A DNA stretch of 64,000 bases from assembly GCF_030848805.1 (NCBI RefSeq), contig NC_092369.1, positions 13,491,199 through 13,555,198 on the forward strand. Direction: 5' to 3'. Numbering within the stretch: position 1 is the first letter of the stretch; each line of letters starts with the position of its first letter. The notes under the pieces are model-generated. The model had not been told where the DNA came from. It saw nothing but the letters and a program-made list of their open reading frames with translations, and made no database searches. Below, piece after piece: positions 1 to 12,600 of the stretch. A program made the position numbers and the translations under genes. This DNA comes from Temnothorax longispinosus (Eukaryota > Arthropoda > Insecta > Hymenoptera > Formicidae).

Positions 1-3000
1 TTGCTAAGGTGCTGCATATTGCAACAAGCATTCCTGAATTATTCGCGTGCAATTATATCTAACCTCTGTTCTCTAAATATTAATAGCTCCATTATTAGTA
101 ATTCCAGAGTAATAACGTATTTAAGATCTTTTAACCACATAGTCATAACTTTTTTATATACTTATGTTGCACTCAGCAAATAATTACGAAAATGACAGGC
201 GAGAGTATTTTTTTTTTTTTAAGCGTATGTATTTAAGTATTTTTACGTTTGCTAAGACAAACGAGACAAAGTCTTTAAATAATCAAATTCGTTCCGGCCG
301 TACGAGTGTGTATATCTTGTAGACTGTAGACGTTTCTTCTTGTTAACGACATGCCTTAAATTAACATCATTCGTTAAGTTGAAGTTTGTCTGTGCGTTCT
401 AAATTAGTCAGTGGATTTTCTAACGGAACGTCAGCAGATAAATTAAGCGCATAAAGTCCGGGTAAAATAAACGCGCGCGCCGCAGGTAGGCGGTGCATAA
501 ACGGCGAATGCGTTGTACGCATTGTCGAACTGGTCTGACTACCTCCGGCGAATTTTTCCCCCGCGATTTGGTATCCTCTTTGGTCAGAGGAGAGTTACCG
601 AGCTGATTTTACGTGCGTAAAGATCATCGGCCGTGATACGAATCCTCTTAAGGCGAAAGCTATTAAACAGAACTTGAGCGAAGAAAAACAAACAGCCCGT
701 AAAAATCAAGGATACTCAATATATTTCGGAGAAAAAAAAACGGGCGAGAAGTAGAGAAAGGAGGCTCGAAAAAATCAAATTATATAATAACGAGTCTACC
801 TACAAGTGGTCCACCTTTTTGAGAACCGAGAGAAAGTTTGCGATTTCGACAGACTGACCAATTTAAATCTCGCGTAGCCATTTCTGGCGAGAGACGAGGC
901 TCCCTCTCAGCGAAATTTCACATCACGATTACCCTCGGCTAAAAAGCGAGGCGAAATTTCTCGCCGACCACATTAAAATTATAATCTGTGTCTCGGTTAA
1001 TAACAAATTCAACTTCTTTCAACTGTTATTTTGCAATAAATAGTTATATATATAGTTGTAATGTTTTTATGTAGTTATTTCTCGTCCTGTGCCGATTAAA
1101 GCAAAAATATATATTCGCATATGTTTTACATACATTTGCGGCATATATCTTAATGATGAACCTGTTTCGCGGAACTTCGGGAAAAAGCTATGAGAATTTA
1201 TATAAATGCCAATATGCACTCAAGGATACAAATTAAGCCGGCCGCAGACTTTTACTTTTACGATACTGGCGTGGGCAAAGCTCACGTCATTGCCTTTAAG
1301 ATAGCAAACCGGCCCACTCGATGTTCAACCCAAGTCCTCATAGCCGATAGTAAATTTGCAAATGGAGGAAGAAAAAAAAACGTAAAGCCTCGTAAAATTC
1401 ATAAGAAGGCGATTTTACATCTCAATCCTCGCGGATTTTATTGCCAGCCTCCAACGCGAAATTATTTATGAAGAGAGTCTCGGGAGGTTTCGTGAGAGCT
1501 AGACGAATAAATTGATATGCGATAATGCAGATTTGAAAAAAGCGTCTGTAATTTCTTCCTGCGTAATAATGCAAGAATTTTTTATAATCGGGATTTCTTA
1601 GGTGGATGGATTTATCGGACAATAATGATAATCGAATTTTATACGTGGAAGAATTTGATAGCATGACCGCTCGTAGGTTTTCTGTGCGAGAAGTCCTTTA
1701 TTGCGTAAGAAGACATCGAATCACGTGTATGTACATGAGAATGTGCACTTGAAGACAATTACGTAAGGATCGCGCTTGATCGCCATAATAGCCCCCGCCT
1801 CTTCTCGCGTACCATTTTGCTGGAGCTCATCTTACTTGCGCAAAGAAGGGAAATAAACCGCACCTGATTTCAGACATTCAAGTTATACTTGTAAAAATTG
1901 TTATTAGTTTTCTATTTTAGTGACAGCTTTTCTCTAATTGAAGTCGATTTGTTTTAATTTAAAATAACAAGGCATTGATTATTTTCGAGTCATGAATGAC
2001 TAGAAAAGAAGAAATTCTTGCGAACTAAGATGAGCATTAAACGAACCAATAAACAATAGAATTATACTGTTTGTCTACTTTCAAGTAGACAGTAGTATTT
2101 TACTTTAACATAATTTTAATTCGAAAATAAGGATACATGAGAAAATTGGAAAATTGCAAAAAGATGAAGATTTTCGGACATTCTCGCCAAGGAAAAATCG
2201 ACTTCAAAAAGATATTCTGATATTCCGTCTGATATTAAAATCGCGAGTGCATTGTAAAAACTAATATTGTATTTTAACGTTACATTCGCGCTTTTTTGTC
2301 CAAACATAGCAAGTTTGTGCGAGAACGCCGAAGTTGTATGACGTCGATTTAACGCACACGTGCGAAAACGAACGACGCGTGTATACCACGGCGCGACTGC
2401 CCACGATGGTACGCGTTCGCGACGCCCACACCGGGTGAAAGATCCGTCGAGAATCACCGGGAACCGCTCGTATACGCGGAGGTCAAAGACTCCCCCTCAC
2501 CTTATCCGACCTCGTCTTATGAGCGAGCGGCCGCGTCGTACCGGCCGCGAATTATTGTTCCCTTCGGCGTGCCAGCCCTTAAATTATGCAGCCTCTCGGT
2601 GTCGGCGGTAGGTGTTGCTGCCATTAGACGCCAGGGAGAGAGAAACCAGTATCCCCCCCCGTCGGGAATCCGTCGTCATCGTCGTCGTCGCACCTTCGCC
2701 CTTCCGAGGTGACTGCGGGTGACGCGGGACATATTGTACGTTGGTAAAATAAAATTGTCGAATGCACGCTCAGGTGCGCTTGCACCAAAGCTAATTCTCG
2801 ACGCCGCGCATCGCGCGATTCACGTTCGGATACGAATGCAACGACAACAAATGTGCGAGTCCGGTGAATTCAATTCGTTAAAGTAATGATGCAATCTGTG
2901 CCGCTAATACAGACGGCCCCCGCCAATCCGTCGTAACAAATAATTCGTTGAGATCAAAACTCGAAAGAATGCTGCTTCAATCGCAGCTTATTAGTTTAGC

Positions 3001-6000
3001 GAGGAGTACAGACGATTAAATATATTTCTCGATTACGATTTATGTAAGGTCATTATTGTCTGCAATTTTTCGTATATCTTCGTAATTAGGCTCTTTAGGT
3101 GAATAATAGTGTTGTTCAACATAATTTTATAATTTTTAAAATGTTAAAAATGTTTTTCAAAGAAAAGTGTTAAAATCAGAAAATTGCGCCAAAATTGACC
3201 TGTTAATGTAACATGACACACACGCGTATATCGTATATATATCCTTATCGTATTTATTTATTTATTCCGACCGTAGTTGGTTCAACAACGTTATAATAAA
3301 CGTTAAAAATACGTCTTGACAATTAATATATCAATATAATTTCCGATTACGAAATTTCACTAATACCTTAACTCACCCTATGTATCATCGTTTTATTCTA
3401 TTCTACTATTTCTAAGTTCCAGCATCCTCGATTGAGTTCACGGCATGAAAAGCACGTTATCGTCACCATGATTATCGCGGCCGCTGAACGTTTCTAATCA
3501 TCGATACGCCAAGAGGATACCGAGGCGGTTCCGCATCGCCTCGGGATCGGCTCGGCGTCATTATCGGCCCGATCGAAGGAGAGCGAGAACGATTCGTTAA
3601 GAAGTCAGCGACTCCGGCGTGCCTTGCATCTGCGTTGCAGAAAAGGAGTAAGGGATGACAGCTGCGAGTCGTCTCTCGTTTCTTCTCTGCCGAAGATATC
3701 GCGTTAGTCAGACGCCGAATGTGATTCACAGCCGCGCATTTTACATACACACCCGGCGATTACTGCTGTCCTTGCACAAGAGGTCCGCGAAACGTTCGAC
3801 ATACTGTTTGTGCAGTGTATTTATGCGAGGGCTCGCGGGGAAGCCGACGATTAGAAATCCAGCACATGTCTCTGCGTCACGCGAGATGTTTGCTGCTCCA
3901 TTATATCAACCCGGAGGGCGTAGACAATTATTCTATAAACGAACGAAGTCACACCGCGATGCCTAAGCCCAGGCAATCGTTCACGTCTCGCGGGAATACG
4001 TTTATGAGAGGTATAAATTAGGAGATAAATTTTGAGACTACACTTTAATTACTTGTCCCCGAGATATTATTAGGATGCAGTTTCTAATCTTGATCCGGGA
4101 GAATGAATAAGAAAGGGACGTGAATTTATTTACGCAGTAATATCGTCATCATCTCGGCGTTGGACTTACAAGCCGCGATGATTAGATTGTAAAGTCAAGC
4201 CGCGTATTTTTAAATGTTTATTATAGGTAAAGGAAATAAAGACCGAGCACCGGCCCGTTACAGACACAAACATGCGCACTGACATAAGGCATAACATAGA
4301 ACTCAATCGTGCATATTGCGTATAGGGTATGTTAAAATCAGTGAACATCGATTTGATCTTGTCTAATTTGGAAATAATTTTTCCTCGACAAAAACCTTTA
4401 ATGCATTTGCTTCTGGCAAACGAAGTTTAAGAAGGGAGAAAAAAACAAATTATAGAAAATATTTCGGATAATTTCAAATGAGTTTTAAGCCAGAATCCTC
4501 ATTTAGAGCCAATTAGAGATATACGAAACATTGCAGATATAATATAATGATCTTACATAAATATCTTGTGGTGCAAATAATCGAAAATACATGATGGCGT
4601 TTCCTGACGCTCGCCGTCAAGAAAAACAGCTGCCTAATTAGCCGAAGGAGTTGCGATTGAAAGCACCCGTTCTGATTCCGGTACACCCTGTATATCTCTC
4701 GTAACGCTCACAAGAAGAAGGCCGTAAGTCCGGTCACATAACGGTCCAGTTATGGTATGGCGAGGAAACGATCTCTCGCCTCGACACACGATTCCCTCGT
4801 TACACGAACGTGTCCTCTACTCCGCCACCACCACCACCACCACCACCATCATCATCATCACACCATCGCCACTGTATTTCCGTCCACCACTTTGCTTATC
4901 CCCCCGGCCAATACTAATGCGCCTCGTTTCTTCAAGCGTGTACTCGCGCGTGTATTCACGTCTCAATATTTCCTTTCTTCTTTTTTTCTCATCGCCGACG
5001 AACGCGTACGGACGATCGCGATTGTTGCAGCGACCGCGATATACGTGTCGAGATATTCGATCGCAAATAACCATGTTTCTTCCCTTCTCGGAGTATACAT
5101 TGTAGCTGTGATAATAATAATAATGACATAATGACGTAATAACAATAGTTGCGATAACATTAGGCATGTTAATAGCGCTTATTCGCGTGACTGTTGCGAT
5201 AATATCGCGCTTGTTACACGGGACCGTCTATCTACGTACAGGATTTCCTTCCTCGAGATATTCGTCAACATCTTTATAACGAATGTTTTTATTCATCTAC
5301 TTAATTTTTATCACGTAATATTAGCAGCAACAATTGTATTAGCCAATTCGAATAGTCATCCATAGCTAATTCATCGTTAATTTTTTATATATAAATTTTT
5401 ATTTTCTTGTATATACGACTTTCAACCCTTTTCTCTTTACGATTATACTTTGACAAATAACAATTTTTAATTCTAAGGTCTTTTAAATTGCTGATCCATC
5501 GTGATGTTATGAGTCATCGTCTACAATTTACTGAAAGTCACGAATCTATTACTTATATCGTACATATATTTATACATGCATCTGTTAATGTAAGAAATCG
5601 TTGAATTTCTAACAAACAGATTTTAAAGTTAATCTTTTATTATCCTCTAATTTTCCTTCATCAAAGGATTAAAAATTACAAGATTTCATTACACGATACA
5701 TTATAAAAATAATGTATAAACTTATGCAATTTTCTATAGTTTACTTTCAGTGTACGTAACAAGTGCGATTTTAATCCCGATCCGAAATATCGTGATGCCG
5801 CGTCAAAATGAGCGCGATAAGTCTAGTTCCTAGTTAGGAGTGTCGGAATGAGCGGGGAAACAGAACGAATGAGGCAATTGCGTCACAAGTCGAAGATTAC
5901 GGATATCGCCTCCACTTCCACCTCTAATCGAACCCTCTAATCATGCCTTTCGGATAATTTCGATCCGTGTCTGTCATAAAGCAGAAATCTTAGGGTAATT

Positions 6001-6411
6001 ACCGCTACCGATACCGGGAAATTGCTGCGAGGCACTTAAACGGGTGGAGAAGGCGATAAACCGAATTAAAACGATCGGTCGAAGGTGCGGACGGGTGATG
6101 CAACGTTATAATGGTTGCCTCTACTCCTGCGCGATAATTCCATGGCGCTTGTTAAGATAATGGGTAATAATCTAATTGGCTCGCACACGATAATTTACGC
6201 CGCAGTCGATCGGCACGTATACCATAAACGGGAGGATATCAGTAATTAGAAAAGCTAAAAGGTAACTTAAAGGCTAACTTAAGGATAAATCTGAAGAAAT
6301 TGGAATGCGTCGAAGAAATATACGCGCACATGATGCACATGCATACATACACGGAGTATCTCTGACGATGTAGATGCAAATGTAGATTCGATTATAGAGG
6401 AAAAAACTCAC
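1..6411. other. presumed intron of the ZP gene; no gene seen
   Basis: The sequence lies downstream of the ZP-N exon on the sense (minus) strand and must precede the next ZP exon, which I did not find here. It is AT-rich with a CpG-rich patch at 2.3-2.7 kb and another at 3.5-4.0 kb, the CAC/CAT repeat, and a small hairpin at 2072-2091. Frames in the CpG patches lack domain similarity. Confidence 0.5.
4829..4866. repeat. (CAC)n/(CAT)n trinucleotide repeat
   Basis: About eight CAC units followed by four CAT units. Poly-His and poly-Val frames across it on the two strands are products of the repeat rather than genes. Confidence 0.92.
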
Positions 6412-6626
6412 CAGTTCGGTGGGCATGGTGTTGCAGGACCTGAGCGGCAGATTGTAGGTGATCGGAGCGGGCTGACTTCTGTACTCCTGCAGGCAGGTAC
6501 TGTTTTTCGACAAGCCGCGCGGATAGACCAGACCGTGGAAGTCCGTGTTGCCCTCCGTCGAGATGTGAACGATTATCGACTCGCTCGCGCACTCGATCTG
6601 CACGGTGCTCGCTATCGCCGCGGTCG
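6412..6626 (-). CDS. ZP protein: exon with ZP-N half-domain
   Basis: A 215-nt exon between a TGTTTCAG acceptor and a GTGAGT donor. It starts in phase 1, ends in phase 0 after GAACTG and encodes 72 residues. Visible landmarks are the first ZP cysteine (QIECASES), FHGLVYPRGL, an N-glycosylation sequon NST, then a cysteine, and LPLRSCNTM. The next codons after the donor become random and run into stops, so the ZP domain must continue in an exon to the left; I found none between positions 1 and 6411. Confidence 0.87.
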
Positions 6627-9600
6627 CTGAAACATTAAGATCGAAAAATATTTTAGATATTAATATAATTAATATATAGATGCATATATGAATATGTATG
6701 CATGTATTAGATATGCACATTACATTAGCGAATTATAAATTCGAACCGTAAAATCCTAGTGAATTAAACTAATAAATCTAAATTACAAGTCTTAACTATA
6801 GCGATGGATCTTATCATCGCATTTAATATCTAAAATCGAATTTAGATTGTAAATGTTAAATTAACATCGGCGTCTTCGACATCGTGTCGATTTCTCAGGC
6901 GTCAATAGCGTAACGGTGATTACCTCACGTGATTAATTAATTCGATATCCGTGTGCCGTATTCGTACGCGCCAGATATATATTTGAATGAGCAACGACGC
7001 GCGGCGATACGAATCGAATACACCCATCGAACGATCCCCCCGTATATCCGTATCGCCCGGGCATTGTACTCGCCGTACGGTAATTTATCGTTATTTACGC
7101 CCGACACGTCGGACGAATCTCAGTTAATAGCTCGGGGTTTAATAACCCCAGTTCACCTGTTACGAATCGCTCTCGATTTCAAGATAACTCGCGAATCGAA
7201 CAACGCCAGATGCTCTGTTGCGCGAAGCGGGTCCAATTACGTGGAGTCCGACGAGCTTTTTTACGATTTTTACTAAAATTTCCGCCACGAGATTGCTTCC
7301 CGGTTTAACGGCACAAATAGGCCCGCCGTAGCCGTCAAGAGTGCCTCTCGAGGCGTATATACGCGGTCCGCAAAGGAAAACGAAATCGGAAGATGAGAAG
7401 ATTCTTTGATCGGTGCAGCGGGCAACGATTATTCGAGACGAAAGCGAGCGCGCCGCGCAATTTCGCACTTTATGGGAATCATAAAACGCGAAAATGAGCA
7501 AAACTTCTGCCGATCGCGCGATCTTTACAGCCGGACGGCAGCAACGCGTATGTATGAGAGCTATTGCTTTCCGTTTAATCGTTTTTCGCGAGGAACAAGC
7601 TGGACCTCGTCGACCTTACGCGAACTGTCGCTTATCCTCGCAGATCTCTTCCCCTGGATATCGCGAATCATCGATCTCGGTAACAATTGCGAAAACTTAC
7701 ATTACGCGAAACGCCTTATATATATTTTGGAAAATTCTAATTTAATTGTAATTTAATGCACGCATTCACGTGAAAATTTCTGATTATTCAGTTCTATTAT
7801 AGCAATATTCTTGAAATACTTTTTCAAACATAAATGCAGAACCGCAAATGCAGCTTTTTACGATATTTTCGACAGTTTACATAATTCGAATCGAAAGTGC
7901 CTGAAAAGCGAATCGTTCTCTTCGGTCAATCGATTTTCCGTGGCGAAATTCCACGATATCGATGGAAACTTGTTTGTGGCCGTTGGCTTGCGACTAATTA
8001 AGCAATAAAAATGCGATTCACGCACCGAAACGCGTAAGGATTGCTTCTGTAGCGTGAAATCATGCTGCGGCCGCTTGGCGTTGCAATTCCGTATTCATCA
8101 ACTTCGCGCGATCGCATTACGATCAGCGACGAGAACTTCAATTAAATGTATTACCGCGGCAATGCAGAGCGAGATTGCAGACCCGCGTGGTATTTTTGAT
8201 GAGCGATGAAAATTAAACACATAGCGAAATGTATGATTATAATTAACAACTCGACGGCTCGTACATCGTTACTACATTGTGGCGTAACGAAATACCACGT
8301 CTGATTTATTTCACGTATTACATTTCATTTACGCGCGGAAAAATCGTCCTCTCGTTAGTGCGACGCGGGGGAACATAATCGACCAAATCTGCCCATTACC
8401 AGCGGGCGATTAAAACGGCGCTCGTGCACATTCATCGCGTCTAATGAGGCCGCGGATTATCGCTCCAGAAAATTCATTAGAGCCACCTCGAGGCGACGAG
8501 GCGGGGAGCGCGGCGCGGCGCGGCGCCGGCGGGCCCCCGCGTGAGTAAATTGGGATGCTCGCATATATGCTTCATCCCGAGCGCGAGTCGTAATGACAAT
8601 AATCATCGGCGGATTATCATTATCAGCCCGCGGGGAGACAATGATGAGAGAGTTGTGAACTTGACTCGCTGACTTTGTAGGCAGTCACGTCGGGTATACC
8701 CGGCAGGCGCTCTCTTCCTGCTCTTGTCGCGAAATGTTTTATCCAGCCATTATCCGTGATGGAAGTATCGCGACGAAGTTACCAATGATTGCTTCCGCGA
8801 AAGAAGATACTTTCCGCTAGAATAATCCGAAATGTCCCTCCGTCATCTGTACCGTATACGCGAGTGCGGTTCTTTATATTTGAACTTTAAACGCATTATA
8901 TTCCATAAGTTATGTTCTACCATGTTTTTTTTTTCAAGTTGCTACTAATTTCAACGTAAATTTTTCTCAACAATTACAAAGAAGCATAATAAGAGGTGTT
9001 TAAATATAAATATCAAACGCAACGATATGAAAGCTGTTATATTGAGAAAGTACGTTATTTATATTCACTTTTTACTTTCTCTCATCTGTCCCTCTCTCGC
9101 GTCCACGTCTTGGGCAAGGAGGATAATTACGGAAGTCCCAATTCTTAAAAATCGCATTTGACGAACGTTTCCTTGACGCTGAGGTGTCCTCCCTCGTCAC
9201 TGAATTGAGGAACGACGCCCGATCGCAATGGGAAGCAATTAACGGCACGCGAAAAGCTAAATGCCATGCCGCCGCTCGCCGCTCCTCGCAAACGTTGGGC
9301 CCCGATCACCGTTGAAAATATCGAGGTGGGACCCGTCGAGAGAGAATCCCGGAATCCGCGAGGTCGACGACCGGCCACGTTCACGCTTCCACGCGATTTA
9401 TTTTGGCTTTTCGACGTATAACGGGTTCGACGAAGAAGGGAAGAAAGAAATCCGAGCTTCTTCACATTTCACCGCACAATTGCAGAGAATTCGCAATTTT
9501 TTGGGAATAAAAGCCATTGTCGCAACTCGAATTTGCATGAGATTAAATGATATTGGCAAATAATGCTTATCTCTCAGTTAAATGGTTAAATATAGTTTCA

Positions 9601-12600
9601 TCTTCCTACTTCAATTAAATGCATAAATGACACGTTCGTTAATATTAGTCTTGTTGGATGTTACGAACGCGCGAGATATTCTCATAAAAAGATGCGCTAG
9701 CTTTAAGTTAAGGATAATCGTATATGACCGCAAAAATATCCCTCGCAAATCTATCATTATATCATTAAGGCTGCGATTATCCGGTATCATCATCTAGAAT
9801 CAATTTCACAATAGATACCTAAGAATACCACCTAATGACGCGGTTCCGTCACGACATCTCGCGCGCTGCCATTACTCTCGAGCGGAATGACGCGCCGTCG
9901 CGCCGCGTGGTCCAAGCCGGGCCGGAAGTCGAAGGTACTTGACCTTTAAGACGTCTCTTCTCGTGCCGGACGACTTGAAAACGCGAATCGCTCGGAACAC
10001 GTATACACGCCGAATTTCGTCGACGCGAGATAAAGTAAAAATGTTTAACGAGAGTCCCTTCCCGCTCGCGTCGCCTTTATTCGGTTTTCCTTTCTCTCGC
10101 GACGGCCGTGTTTGCCTCTCCTCCCCGCCGCGCGCACATCACGTGTGTAACACGTCACTCGGGCTTTCACACACGGGCGCGGTATTCTTTTCTTCTCCCG
10201 CCTCTGACTCACAATCAGCCGGGTTCCCGAAGGGCGTAACAAAGGCGCGCTGAAGAAGACGTTCCCCCCGCAATTTGCAAACGACACGCGATCCTCGCTC
10301 GCTACGCGACTTCCGGCGTTAGAACGCGCCTTCGCGCGTTTCCCGCTGCGTTCTTTTTTTTCCATCCTGTTTTCGTTGAAATTCTTCATCTTACGCGCTT
10401 CTGAGCGAGAATTGCCTGCCGCGAGATCGCCCTGATTGCGGAGACGCAATGAGAGAGCGGCGCGGCGCCGCGCGCGGTGTCAGTTCCAGCGACGTGAACT
10501 ATATTACCGGATAGTATCGAGTCGAGGATATAGACTGCACGCGCAACGTGTTATCGTTACGAAATGACTGCCACGTGACGTTTGCACGTTCCCTTCTACA
10601 TTTCGTCCATACGGAGTAATAGCCCTCTCCAGGTAATAGCCTAACAAAGCGACGATGATGTAAATTGAAAGTCGCGTCGATTACCCACGATTATACGTCT
10701 GCACAGAAAGAAAAGAAGCGTCAAATCAACACTTATACTCATATGTACGCAACAATCTATAATCTTCTTACAAGAATTTCAACTTTTTATTCAAACTTTT
10801 TTTCTTGGTTAAACTATATAAATGACTTTTATTCAAGCAAGTTTTCTTTACGCAATATAATCTCGTTTTCTTTTAACGCCATATAATCTCATTTCAAGAT
10901 TATAGATTGTTTCGTATATACGAGCACATAAATCTTGATTTAACACTTCTTTTCTTGTCTGTGTGGTCGCGATTTTTCTTTCGAGCACCAAGTGCACGAA
11001 TAAAACTGCAGAACTGCAAATGCAATTATAATAAATTCTGCGGTCCTGCGGATGCAGTTTTTTTTTTTAATGGACGAATTAACGGACGTAATAGCGTCTG
11101 TATTTCGTAATCACATTCGCGCGGAACGAGTCGTATATCCTAACTGGATCTCGCTTAGATCCTTCAAGATAAAGAATGAAGACAAAGCGTGCGTTGTACA
11201 TACGTATGAGTTACACAACAATGTAACCGCCTCCTTATATACGTTTGTGTCACGGATTCGCGCGTGAAAAATCCGCTTCGGCTGACCGTGCCTTTGGCAA
11301 AGCGCGATACTTTTCTAAATTCTTTCGCGGTTCAGCGACCTCCGCGGTTACGGTATAATTAATCTGAATCGCGCTGCGCGAACACGCCACATAATTCACG
11401 ATGCTTAAATGTATAAGAGAAAATTAACAGCAATCTTCCGTAAATGCCGTTGCGAATTACATTGTGTTCCACCGGCTGCAATCTACACCAATTAAATCTC
11501 CTCAGACGATTCGAAAAACAAAAAAAATTAATTACGGATAACAATTAGTGATGTAAATACGAAGCGAAATGCATAATGAAAGCACCTTTAATAAGATATT
11601 ACGCACAATAGGTACGTGTAAGATTCAACGCGGATGGGGCTTCTTAACGGAACCGAGAATTACAGAGCTTATTCACGTCGTAAAGAACGCCGGGTAATAT
11701 ATGTACGCTGATATATTGAGGAATTAGCGAAACCGATCGTAAGAACGGTGAAACGCCGAGTAAACCGCGAGAGCCGCAGTACAGACACGCACAGTTATGC
11801 AAGAACCCCGGTGTGCCTTTCGTGCGTGAGATTTTAATGCGCCGTGTGATGGACACGAGTGGCATAAGATATCGGGAACACAACGTACCCGAACGCCAGG
11901 GCGACGGCGACGTCGTGCTTCCTGTCGTCGAACTCGCTTCGCCGACTATACGCGCGGGGGAATGCCACGCGGCAAATCGCGCACGCGATTCTTCGGAAAA
12001 CGCGCGAGAAAATTGCGCGAATAATAGACCATTCGGATTTTATTACAGCGCGCACACATGCGCGAGACGACGGGAAGATTATGGAATTTGTCTCTTCCTC
12101 AATTGAGAATAACATAGTAGAAACTGCAGAATTATCGTTTTCGTCGAAATCGGTAATTATCCGCGTCGTAAACTCGGCAGGATCTTTCGCGGATATAATC
12201 GATCCAATCCTAGAGACAAGACGATTCGCGATGCAAACTTTCGGACGGACGATTAGCGACGCGATTGCGAGAGATCGTCCAGCGAAACGGGGTTAACGAT
12301 CCAAAAAATCAACGGCGATTAATTTGCATAATTGTCGAATCATCTCGCGAGCGAGAAACTCTCGTGGCGAAATCGAAGGAAGGTTTCGGCCGGCGGCTCC
12401 GGAGAGCATCCGGAGAGGAAGCACCCCGGTGAGCGAGCATCCACGTAAAACACCTAGGTCGTAACGCTCGTTAAGATTTTCGGCGGAGATCGCCGGATGT
12501 ATCTTTACGAAATTCCGCTGAAATCCTCCGGCTCGCCTCAGATCGCGAAAATATTAGCATTAGCGTCAAGTTTCATAACGTATTCATCCGATGATCAGCC

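Noticed and set aside
2072..2091. short hairpin (TGTCTAC/GTAGACA)
   Set aside because: A seven-base stem is expected by chance in a window of this size.
4752..5167. overlapping frames with poly-His, poly-Thr or poly-Val
   Set aside because: They are created by the CAC/CAT repeat on both strands; no domain and no splice context.
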